Positions 48,779 through 57,146 of a stretch of 64,000 nt of DNA are shown here, piece after piece. Made by a program: the position numbers and the translations under genes. The notes under the pieces are model-generated. The model saw only the letters and a program-made list of their open reading frames with translations, was not told the DNA's origin and did not search any database. The stretch is from Lachnospiraceae bacterium (GTDB taxonomy: Bacteria > Bacillota > Clostridia > Lachnospirales > Lachnospiraceae), in the NCBI GenBank assembly GCA_024685005.1, contig JAIKWF010000025.1, positions 1-64,000 on the forward strand, read 5' to 3'. The stretch's first letter is position 1. The number at the start of each line of letters is the position of its first letter.

Positions 48779-49834
48779 ATGAACGGAATCATCAACGTAT
48801 ATAAAGAAAAGGGCTTCACCTCCCACGACGTGGTGGCAAAGCTTCGGGGAATTCTGAAACAAAAAAAGATCGGACATACAGGTACTCTGGACCCGGATGC
48901 CCAGGGAGTCCTTCCCGTCTGCATCGGCAATGCCACAGGTCTTTGCGGCATGCTGACAGATGAGAATAAGGAATACGAAGCGGTGCTTTTGTTTGGCTTT
49001 GAGACCGACACCCAGGATGCTACGGGAACTGTTACGGCTAAAGCGCCTGACGCATGCTATGACGGAAAGCTGAAGGAGCCGGAAGAAGCAGAAGATCAGG
49101 AAGAATCAACCGGGCCTGACGATTCAACGGCTGCGGTGAAAAAGGGAGTGCCTGCTGTCCTGCCGGGAAAGGTAGAAGACCTTACAAACGAACAGGTTGA
49201 GGTTTACATAAAATCCTTTATCGGAGAGATCACTCAGATTCCTCCCATGTATTCTGCATTAAAGGTGGGAGGAAGAAAACTCTATGAGCTGGCCAGAGAA
49301 GGCATTGAAGTGGAGCGAAAAGCCCGGCCTGTGACCATACACGATATCAGGATCCTTTCCGTGGATCTGCCCAGAGTGACCATGCGTATCACCTGTTCCA
49401 AAGGCACCTATATCCGGACTCTGTGCCATGACATCGGCAGGAAAGCCGGCTGTGGCGCCGTGATGGAGTCACTGCTTCGGACAAGAGTAGGCAGATTCAA
49501 AATAGAGGAGGCAAAGCGTCTTTCTGAGATCGAGACCATGGTGCGGGAAGGAAGCTTTGATGCGTTTTTGATCCCGCCGGATCAGATGTTTTTAAAATAT
49601 CCTGCGGGGATTGTTACTGATGAAGCTAAAAAGGCGGTTCAGAACGGTAATAAGTTAGCAGCCGCTATGTTTTCGACCATAGAAGACGGAGAAGAAGCGG
49701 TGCGTGAGGAGCAGTATAAAACAGAGGGTAAGCTGAGAGTATATGACGGGGAAGGCAGGTTTTACGGCATTTATGAATGGACGGAAAACGGCAGCGTAGC
49801 CAAACCCGTAAAGATGTTTTTAAGTCAAAAGTAA
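48779..49834 (+). CDS. truB: tRNA pseudouridine(55) synthase TruB with acidic insertion
   Basis: GIINVYKEKGFTSHDVV, KKIGHTGTLDPDAQGVLPVCIGNAT, IPPMYSALKVGGRKLYELAREG. Confidence 0.96.
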   Translation: MNGIINVYKEKGFTSHDVVAKLRGILKQKKIGHTGTLDPDAQGVLPVCIGNATGLCGMLTDENKEYEAVLLFGFETDTQDATGTVTAKAPDACYDGKLKEPEEAEDQEESTGPDDSTAAVKKGVPAVLPGKVEDLTNEQVEVYIKSFIGEITQIPPMYSALKVGGRKLYELAREGIEVERKARPVTIHDIRILSVDLPRVTMRITCSKGTYIRTLCHDIGRKAGCGAVMESLLRTRVGRFKIEEAKRLSEIETMVREGSFDAFLIPPDQMFLKYPAGIVTDEAKKAVQNGNKLAAAMFSTIEDGEEAVREEQYKTEGKLRVYDGEGRFYGIYEWTENGSVAKPVKMFLSQK

Positions 49835-49847
49835 GCGGAGAGCAACA

Positions 49848-50876
49848 ATGCAGTTGATCAGTGATCAAACACAGTTTCATATAGAGGAGCCTTCCGCTGT
49901 AGCCATCGGCAAGTTTGACGGGATCCATATGGGCCACCGGAAGCTTTTGGAAGGCCTTTTTGCAGCGAAAAAAGAAGGACTTGCTACGGCGGTTTTTACC
50001 TTTGATCCTTCGCCGGGGGCATACTTTGATGCCCTGGCCAGACAGTGTCGGGACGTATCTCACAGAGACGAGCCGGGCTATCTGGAGCTGATGACCCGGG
50101 AGGAAAAGAGAAAGATCTTTGCCGAAATGGGCATCGACTATCTGGTAGAATATCCCTTTAACAGAGAAACGGCAGCACTGCCGCCTGAAGATTATGTAAA
50201 CCAGATTGTGCTGGAACAGATGCAGGCTAAAAGGATCATCGCAGGAGACGATGTAAGCTTTGGCAAAAACGGAGCGGGAGATGAAGCCATGCTGCGGCAG
50301 CTGGCAAATGCAGGCGGCGCCGAGGCAGTGATCATTCCCAAGATCTGCTGGCAGCAGATTCCCATCAGTTCAACCCTTGTCAGGGAAAAAGTGGCAGAGG
50401 GTGAGATGGAAGTAGCCCGGGAATTGTTAGGCATGCCTTACTTTATTATGGGCAGAGTGGAAACAGGCAACAGGATCGGACGGACTCTGGGAATGCCCAC
50501 AGCCAATATTTATCCCGATGCAGGAAAGCTCCTGCCGCCTAACGGCGTGTACTTTTCCACCATTCGGATCTTAGGTGAGGAAGGGGCAGAGACTGCGGAA
50601 GAGGCTCATACATACTTTGGCATAACCAATATCGGTCAAAAGCCCACTATTCGGGAAAAGCGAAGCGGCATCAGCGCAGAGACCTTCTTGTTTGACTTTG
50701 ACGGTGACCTTTACGGAAAGGAGCTTTCCGTGTCTCTTTTGCATTTCCACAGAAAAGAGCAGCAGTTTGACGGACTGGAAGCATTGAAAGAGCAGATGCA
50801 TAAAGACAGGGAAACCTGCAGAGAGTACGGGCATGAAATTAACGCGGAGATAAAAGCGGCGAGAGAACATTCCTGA
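49848..50876 (+). CDS. ribF: Bifunctional riboflavin kinase/FAD synthetase
   Basis: AVAIGKFDGIHMGHRKLL, GDDVSFGKNGAGD, GRTLGMPTANIYP, TNIGQKPT. Confidence 0.95.
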   Translation: MQLISDQTQFHIEEPSAVAIGKFDGIHMGHRKLLEGLFAAKKEGLATAVFTFDPSPGAYFDALARQCRDVSHRDEPGYLELMTREEKRKIFAEMGIDYLVEYPFNRETAALPPEDYVNQIVLEQMQAKRIIAGDDVSFGKNGAGDEAMLRQLANAGGAEAVIIPKICWQQIPISSTLVREKVAEGEMEVARELLGMPYFIMGRVETGNRIGRTLGMPTANIYPDAGKLLPPNGVYFSTIRILGEEGAETAEEAHTYFGITNIGQKPTIREKRSGISAETFLFDFDGDLYGKELSVSLLHFHRKEQQFDGLEALKEQMHKDRETCREYGHEINAEIKAAREHS

Positions 50877-50939
50877 ATTGGCAAATTACTTTATGCATAA
50901 CCTTTTCATTCAGTGGTGCCGGATATAAAGGAAAAACAC

Positions 50940-52262
50940 ATGGGAGCACAACAGGAAAGAAGACAGAAAACAAAAACCGGTAAGACATACCTGGTAAGCG
51001 GTAAAGAAAAGACTGTCATTACAGCAGATGCAGATAGCAGAAAACATTTCGACGTGATCGTCATCGGCGCAGGTGCGGCAGGTCTGGCGGCAGCCATTGG
51101 GGCCGGCAGATCAGGTGCAAAAGTACTGGTACTGGAACAGCGGCCGGAACCTTGCAAAAAGCTTTATGCCACAGGAAACGGCAGGTGTAATTTCGCTAAT
51201 CTGAGTATCCGTCCCGAAGATTACCGGGGAAGCGGAGCAGGTCTTGCCTTGCAGCTTACCGAAGAATATTCCGTAGAAAAACTGCGGGATTTTTTTGCGT
51301 CTTTGGGGCTTATGAGCAAGGCAATGGGAGCGTATATCTATCCCTATAATGAGCAGGCAACTGCCGTAGCGGCGGCGCTTCTTTCGGAATGTCACAGACT
51401 TGGCGTTGTGATCCGGACGGATGAAGCAGCAGTTGACATAATACAGAAATATCGCGTCGTGACAAAGAACGGAACTTACGACGCCCCCTGCATCATCATT
51501 ACCGTAGGAGGAAAAGCAAGTCCCACCCACGGCAGCGATGGAAACTTTAACAAAGTGATCCGAAAGCTGGGGCATGAGATCCTTTTGCAGCAGCCGGCGC
51601 TGGTGCCGCTGCAGTTTGAAAACAAAGCACTTTCCTCGCTGGCAGGTGTCAGAGTGAAATGCGCCGTTACCCTCAGCATTGAAGCCGGAACATTTACAGA
51701 ACAGGGAGAAGTGATCTTTAACAAAGACAACATCAGCGGAATCTGCGTGATGCAGCTTTCCCGTTATGCAGTTTATGCCCTGGCGGAAGGAAAGAAACCG
51801 GTATTGCTTCTGGATCTGTTTCCGGAGATTTCCCTGGAAGAGTTACAAAGTAGCCTTGAAAAGAGCTTTGCCATCAGTGATGGGAAGGAGCGGTCCGCCA
51901 AGAAGGCACTGAGCATGTGTGTGCATGAAAAAGTTGCATCCCTCTTACTTTCTCTAAGCGGAGCAGATGAAAATATGCCATCCTGTAAGCTGTCCCGGCA
52001 GCAGATCGACATACTGGCATCCCTTGCAAAAGCATTTCCCGTAGAGATCACCGGGAACTGCGGCTTTTCCAGAGCACAGGTTACTGCCGGCGGCGTAAGA
52101 TGCGATCAGATCACGGATGAGCTTGAATCACGGCTTTGCCCGGGCATCTTTTTCGCGGGAGAAGTCCTGGATGTGGACGGCACTTGCGGCGGCTACAATC
52201 TGCATTTTGCTTTTGCATCAGGATATAAGGCAGGAACCGAAAGTGCACGGATTTGTCGATAA
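50940..52262 (+). CDS. BaiN/HI0933-family FAD-dependent oxidoreductase
   Basis: FDVIVIGAGAAGLAAAIGAGRSGAKVLVLEQRPEPCKKLYATGNGRCNFAN; GVRCDQITDELESRLCPGIFFAGEVLDVDGTCGGYNLHFAFASG. ATG 50940 follows AAGGA. Confidence 0.93.
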   Translation: MGAQQERRQKTKTGKTYLVSGKEKTVITADADSRKHFDVIVIGAGAAGLAAAIGAGRSGAKVLVLEQRPEPCKKLYATGNGRCNFANLSIRPEDYRGSGAGLALQLTEEYSVEKLRDFFASLGLMSKAMGAYIYPYNEQATAVAAALLSECHRLGVVIRTDEAAVDIIQKYRVVTKNGTYDAPCIIITVGGKASPTHGSDGNFNKVIRKLGHEILLQQPALVPLQFENKALSSLAGVRVKCAVTLSIEAGTFTEQGEVIFNKDNISGICVMQLSRYAVYALAEGKKPVLLLDLFPEISLEELQSSLEKSFAISDGKERSAKKALSMCVHEKVASLLLSLSGADENMPSCKLSRQQIDILASLAKAFPVEITGNCGFSRAQVTAGGVRCDQITDELESRLCPGIFFAGEVLDVDGTCGGYNLHFAFASGYKAGTESARICR

Positions 52263-52322
52263 TGCGGCCGGTTTTGAAGACAAAAATCAAAATATGGGAA
52301 AATTTCTCTGTTTTTGTGGAGC

Positions 52323-52343
52323 TTTACCACAAAATGTGGTAAA
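52323..52343. promoter_or_regulatory. 9-bp inverted repeat TTTACCACA-AAA-TGTGGTAAA upstream of the FHA gene (candidate operator)
   Basis: Perfect arms about 55 bp before the FHA start. Confidence 0.5.
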
Positions 52344-52396
52344 ATGATGAGCGAAAATGTTCGGCATAGAATGGCTATGTATTTGGGAGGAAAAAC

Positions 52397-52960
52397 ATGA
52401 GACTCGAAGAAGGGGTACTGCGAATTTTAACGGGAGAATGCGCAGGAGATGAGTACCATTTTGAAGACGGCGAGATCCTGACCATCGGCAGGGATCCCCA
52501 GTCTGATATTTTGTTGCCCGACAGTTATAAGCACGTCAGCAGGAAGCATTGTTCCGTAGCCTATGACGGCATCAGACATCGTTTCTTTATCACGGACACT
52601 TCTTCCGGCGGAATTTACAATGAGAGCTGGCAGAGATTTCGTATGCAGGGATTTATTTCCGAAAGCTGCAAGATGTATTTCCCCAATGAAGAATGTACGA
52701 TTGAGTTTTTCAATATAGATGAAGACGGGAAGCGGATCCCGGCTAAAAAGAGCAATGCTGCAAAAGAACAAAAGGAACCTGTAAAACCTGCCAAAAAGCA
52801 GGCTGTTTCTGATGAAGATCAGCAGGAGCCCAAAAGCAATGTGAAAAAAGCAGCAGGGAAAAAAGCTGAAAAGAGCAAGGCAGACAAGCCTGCAAAAGAA
52901 GAAAGCAACAAAACCGCCGACGGCGCAAAAGCCGACGGGGGTAAAAAAAAACCTCTGTAA
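52397..52960 (+). CDS. FHA-domain protein with Lys/Ala-rich linker; possible N-terminal half of an FHA-TM-GH3 protein
   Basis: RBS TTGGGAGGAAAAAC; ILTIGRDPQSDILLPDSYKHVSRKHCSVAY is a canonical FHA core; ORF stops 7 nt after an A9 run (52943-52951). Confidence 0.92.
   Translation: MRLEEGVLRILTGECAGDEYHFEDGEILTIGRDPQSDILLPDSYKHVSRKHCSVAYDGIRHRFFITDTSSGGIYNESWQRFRMQGFISESCKMYFPNEECTIEFFNIDEDGKRIPAKKSNAAKEQKEPVKPAKKQAVSDEDQQEPKSNVKKAAGKKAEKSKADKPAKEESNKTADGAKADGGKKKPL
52943..52951 (+). other. A9 homopolymer at the FHA/GH3 frame junction (candidate -1 slippage site)
   Basis: Frame 0 GGT AAA AAA AAA CCT CTG TAA; a -1 shift gives AAA ACC TCT GTA AGT AAG AAA AAG AAC AGA TGG ATC AAG CAA AAA ATG GTC, open into GH3. 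Confidence 0.7.
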
Positions 52961-52992
52961 GTAAGAAAAAGAACAGATGGATCAAGCAAAAA

Positions 52993-54345
52993 ATGGTCAG
53001 CCTGGCTGCGATTGCGGCCGGGCTGCTTGTGATTGCAGGGCTGGGATTCTTGGTTTCCCTGTTTCTGAAGGGAAGCCTTTCCGGCGGTCAAAAAACAGCG
53101 GCAGGCACATCGGCCCAGGAGGCTACATTGCAAAATACGCAAGGTGATGTCAGCGATGGGGATGAGACAGATCCCGGCGCAGATTCAGGTGCATTACCCG
53201 GCACAGGAGATGGTGATCAGTTCGATGCGCCATCTTCATCCGGGGACAATGGCGGGATCGGCGAAGACCTTGATGCGGCAGGATCGCAGCAGATCGATCC
53301 GGAAACGGAAGCAAAAATCGATGGCCTGCTTTCCTCCTTATCCGTGGAACAAAAGGCGGCCCAGCTTTTCTTCATTACGCCGGAGCAGCTGACAGGAGTG
53401 GAACAGGTAACGGCAGCGGGAGAGATGACCAAAGCCGCATATGAGAAAAACCCGGTGGGAGGACTGATCTACTTTGCATCGAATTTCGAAGATCCGGATC
53501 AGACAAAGGAGATGCTGAAAAACATGCAGACCTATGCCACCCAGGCCACGGGAGGGATTCCTGTATTTCTGGGTGTAGACGAGGAAGGCGGAAAAGTGGA
53601 GCGGATCGCTTCCAATCCTGCCTTTGGCATCACATCTGCCGGCAGCGCAGCGGAGCATCAAAGTGAGCAGGATGCCAAAGCTGCGGGAGAAAAGATCGGG
53701 GAATATCTGAAGGAATACGGACTGAATGTGGATTTTGCCCCGGTGGCAGATGTGCTTTCCAATCCTGAGAATTCCGTTATCGGCCCCCGCTCCTTCGGGG
53801 AGGATCCGGAGCAGGTGAAAACGTTAGCAAAAGCTTACTCAGACGGCCTGCATGCAGCGGGTATCAAAAGCACCTATAAACATTTCCCCGGACATGGGGC
53901 AACAAAGGACGATACCCATGAGGGAACGGCTTATACGGATAAGAGTAAAGAAGAACTGGCTGCCTGTGACCTGATCCCTTTTGCGGATGCACAGACGGCA
54001 GGAACGGATTTCGTGATGGTATCCCACATAACGCTGCCCACCGTATTGGAAGATGATACCCCATGCTCCCTTTCGGAGAAGATGATCACAGGGTGCCTTA
54101 GAAACGAATTGGGCTATCAGGGGATCGTTATCACCGATTCCTTTACCATGGGAGCCATTACCCAGCATTACAGCGCAGGAGATGCCGCTGTTAAGGCAAT
54201 CCTGGCGGGCGCAGACATGATCCTTATGCCGGAAGACTATGAGACCGCATATCAGGCAGTTCTTTCGGCCTGCAAAAACGGTCAGATCCCGGAGGCCAGA
54301 TTGAATGAGGCACTGAGACACATTCTCAGGTGCAAGTTGACATAA
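52993..54345 (+). CDS. GH3 beta-N-acetylhexosaminidase (NagZ-like), N-terminal TM; possibly the C-terminal half of the FHA fusion
   Basis: N-terminal TM AAIAAGLLVIAGLGFLVSLFL; FLGVDEEGGKVERI; KHFPGHGATKDDTHEGT (NagZ D-H dyad); VITDSFTMGAI. No ribosome-binding site before the ATG at 52993. Confidence 0.93.
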   Translation: MVSLAAIAAGLLVIAGLGFLVSLFLKGSLSGGQKTAAGTSAQEATLQNTQGDVSDGDETDPGADSGALPGTGDGDQFDAPSSSGDNGGIGEDLDAAGSQQIDPETEAKIDGLLSSLSVEQKAAQLFFITPEQLTGVEQVTAAGEMTKAAYEKNPVGGLIYFASNFEDPDQTKEMLKNMQTYATQATGGIPVFLGVDEEGGKVERIASNPAFGITSAGSAAEHQSEQDAKAAGEKIGEYLKEYGLNVDFAPVADVLSNPENSVIGPRSFGEDPEQVKTLAKAYSDGLHAAGIKSTYKHFPGHGATKDDTHEGTAYTDKSKEELAACDLIPFADAQTAGTDFVMVSHITLPTVLEDDTPCSLSEKMITGCLRNELGYQGIVITDSFTMGAITQHYSAGDAAVKAILAGADMILMPEDYETAYQAVLSACKNGQIPEARLNEALRHILRCKLT

Positions 54346-54477
54346 CTTCTCTTAAATACCAAAGTCGATAACTAATAATTTGTAGAGAAAGTTCGGGAAA
54401 TGAAAAAAGACAAGAGTAAGGACAAGAACAAAGACAAGAGTGTAAGGCGAGAGTAAGGTAAGACCGGGGAGGAAGTC

Positions 54478-55200
54478 ATGGAACGACAGTACCGCTCTCT
54501 GATCCTGAGCGATGACTGGAATATCATACAAAAAGCGGTTAAAGAAGGCAGGCACGCGGTACCCTGCCTTCCTTTACGTGGTGTGCCGAAGGAAGGAGGG
54601 AATCTGTCAGGCTTTTCTTATGTTCTGGAAGATGCGGAAAATGTGGAAGATGCTTATCTGGATCTCATTGATGACAGACTCTGCGAAAGGCCCCATACAG
54701 TCTTAGAGACTGCCCGATGCCTGGTACGGGAGATTTCCTTAGAGGATCTGCCGGAGCTTTACCGGATCTATGAAGAACCGGAGATCACGGCATACATGGA
54801 GCCATTGTATGAAGATCGCGAAAAGGAAGAGGCGTATACAAGGGATTACATCAAATGGCACTACGGATTTTACGGCTTTGGCATGTGGATCGTTACAGAC
54901 AAAACAGGAATGATCCTGGGACGGGCAGGCTTTGAAGAAAAAGGAGACGGGATCGCAGAGCTGGGATTTATGATCCGAAAACAAAGCCAGAGACAGGGCT
55001 ACGCCTATGAGGTCAGTAAGGGACTGCTAACCTTTTTTATAAGGGAATACCCGGAATATCGCATCCGGAGTATGTGCCATAAAGACAATACAGCCTCTGT
55101 GAATCTGCTGACAAAACTGGGATTTATAACGGAAAGAGAAAATGGGAAAGAAAACGGGGGCGAAAACCCTTGTATCTTTTGGGAATATCAAGTAAAATAA
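54478..55200 (+). CDS. GNAT-family N-acetyltransferase
   Basis: LPELYRIYEEPEIT...IVTDKTGMILGRAGFEEKGDGIAELGFMIRKQSQRQGYAYEV...SVNLLTKLGF. Confidence 0.88.
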   Translation: MERQYRSLILSDDWNIIQKAVKEGRHAVPCLPLRGVPKEGGNLSGFSYVLEDAENVEDAYLDLIDDRLCERPHTVLETARCLVREISLEDLPELYRIYEEPEITAYMEPLYEDREKEEAYTRDYIKWHYGFYGFGMWIVTDKTGMILGRAGFEEKGDGIAELGFMIRKQSQRQGYAYEVSKGLLTFFIREYPEYRIRSMCHKDNTASVNLLTKLGFITERENGKENGGENPCIFWEYQVK

Positions 55201-55306
55201 CTTTGTATGTGTGCACAGACCTTTGCAAGCGGATAAAGGCCGCGGGGCGGTGGCGTGCAGTGCAGACTAAAATACATAAAACAATGATCAAGGAATCTGA
55301 GAAGAA

Positions 55307-56986
55307 ATGAACGCATCTACATTATTGGCACTATTCGGCGGCCTGGGGCTTTTTCTGCTGGGCATGAGCATGATGAGCGAAAGCATTGAAAAAGCAGCCG
55401 GCGCGAAACTGAGAGACATTCTGGAATTCTTTACCAAAAACACATTTACGGGAATGATCGTGGGACTTGTATTTACCGCCATCATTCAGTCATCATCAGC
55501 CTGTACGGTTATGGTGGTTTCTTTCGTAAACTCAGGTCTGATGACCCTGTATCAGGCAGCGGGCGTGATCTTCGGTGCCAATATCGGTACCACCGTCACC
55601 GCACAGCTGGTATCTTTTGATCTTTCCAAGTACGCACCCATCTTTCTTTTGGGTGGAGTTCTCGTAGTTATGTTTTCCAAAAAGCAAAATACATTTGTAA
55701 AGCTGGCATCGATTCTGATGGGTTTTGGTGTGCTGTTTACCGGCCTGGATGCTATGAGCTCTTCCATGGCGGGACTGAAAACGGATCCCCGGATCATCGA
55801 TCTGTTTGCTTCCCTGAAAAGTCCGCTGCTTGCCATTGTGGTAGGTACGGTACTGACTGCGGTGATTCAGTCTTCATCCGTTACCGTCAGCATTTTGCTT
55901 TTGATGTGTAAAGAAGGCCTGTTGGGATTGCCCATCGCCATGTTTATCCTGCTGGGATGTAACATTGGTGCCTGCGCGTCAGCGCTTCTTGCGTCTGCAA
56001 CCGGAACCAAGGACGCGAAACGTGCGGCCATGATCCACTTTTTGTTCAATGTTATCGGCAGTATCATAATGTATATCGTATTGAAGGTGGCAGTGGATCC
56101 GATTCTGGGTGGTCTTACCGCAATTTCTTCGGGAGATCCCGGCCGTATCGTGGCAAATGCCCATACCACCTTTAAAGTGGCGCAGACGATTATGATCTTT
56201 CCCTTCGCCAAGTATCTTGTGAAACTGACATATCTGGTTGTGCCCGGCGAAGATGCAAAGGTCGGATACAGAGAAAGATACCAGCTTAAGTTTATCGGTA
56301 ATAAGGCACTCTTTAACCCCGCTACGGCAGTGGTTAACGTGATCAATGAGCTGGAGCGTATGGCATCCCTTGCCAGTGAGAATCTGAACCGCGCTATGAA
56401 TGCGCTGATTACCCTGGATGAAGAGGATATTCAGGAAGTATATGAAGTAGAGGATAATATCAATTATCTGAATACCGAGATCACGCATTATCTGGTGAAA
56501 ATCAATCAGATGACACTGCCCATCGAGGATCAGAAGAGCCTGGGTTCTCTGTTCCATGTCGCAAATGATATCGAGAGGATCGGAGATTATGCCAGAGGTA
56601 TTGCCGATTCCGCATCTAAACGAAAAGAAGAAAATCTGAGTTTTACGAAAGAAGCGCAAAGGGAACTGGGTGAGATGCTCAATATGGTAAATACGCTGCT
56701 ACGATTTGCCATTGAAATGTTTTATACCAATTCCGATGAGCATCTGAAAGATATCATTAACCTGGAGGAGGGAATAGACGAAAAAGAACTGGAGCTGCAG
56801 CGCGCTCACGTGGCGAGACTTGCCAACCAGGAATGCAGCCCTGAATCCGGTATGGTTTTTGCAGATGTCACCGGCGGTCTGGAGCGTATCGCCGACCATG
56901 CCACCAACCTGGCCTTTTCCGTATTAAGTGAAGAAGCCCTTGCAGTTGCCAAGGCGGGAAGCAAGGACAAGCCTAAGAGCAGATGA
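55307..56986 (+). CDS. Na/Pi cotransporter family protein with C-terminal PhoU-like domain
   Basis: ALFGGLGLFLLGMSMMSESIEKAAG; two QSSSA/QSSSV repeats (TAIIQSSSACTVM, TAVIQSSSVTVSI); GANIGTTVTAQL; C-terminal helical PhoU-like region. Confidence 0.95.
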   Translation: MNASTLLALFGGLGLFLLGMSMMSESIEKAAGAKLRDILEFFTKNTFTGMIVGLVFTAIIQSSSACTVMVVSFVNSGLMTLYQAAGVIFGANIGTTVTAQLVSFDLSKYAPIFLLGGVLVVMFSKKQNTFVKLASILMGFGVLFTGLDAMSSSMAGLKTDPRIIDLFASLKSPLLAIVVGTVLTAVIQSSSVTVSILLLMCKEGLLGLPIAMFILLGCNIGACASALLASATGTKDAKRAAMIHFLFNVIGSIIMYIVLKVAVDPILGGLTAISSGDPGRIVANAHTTFKVAQTIMIFPFAKYLVKLTYLVVPGEDAKVGYRERYQLKFIGNKALFNPATAVVNVINELERMASLASENLNRAMNALITLDEEDIQEVYEVEDNINYLNTEITHYLVKINQMTLPIEDQKSLGSLFHVANDIERIGDYARGIADSASKRKEENLSFTKEAQRELGEMLNMVNTLLRFAIEMFYTNSDEHLKDIINLEEGIDEKELELQRAHVARLANQECSPESGMVFADVTGGLERIADHATNLAFSVLSEEALAVAKAGSKDKPKSR

Positions 56987-57079
56987 CGAACATGAACGGC
57001 ATTATTTTGATAACATATTAAAGCTTTGAAACAGACGGTTTTAATGGACATAGAATTGTAAAGATCGGTATATCGAGCA

Positions 57080-57098
57080 TTTAGATAGTTGATCTAAA
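57080..57098. promoter_or_regulatory. Inverted repeat TTTAGAT-AGTTG-ATCTAAA upstream of the acyl-CoA ligase (candidate operator)
   Basis: Perfect 7-bp arms. Confidence 0.45.
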
Positions 57099-57146
57099 AT
57101 AACGAAAGGAGATAGATGTAGCAAGGGGTTACATCGTATTGAAAAA

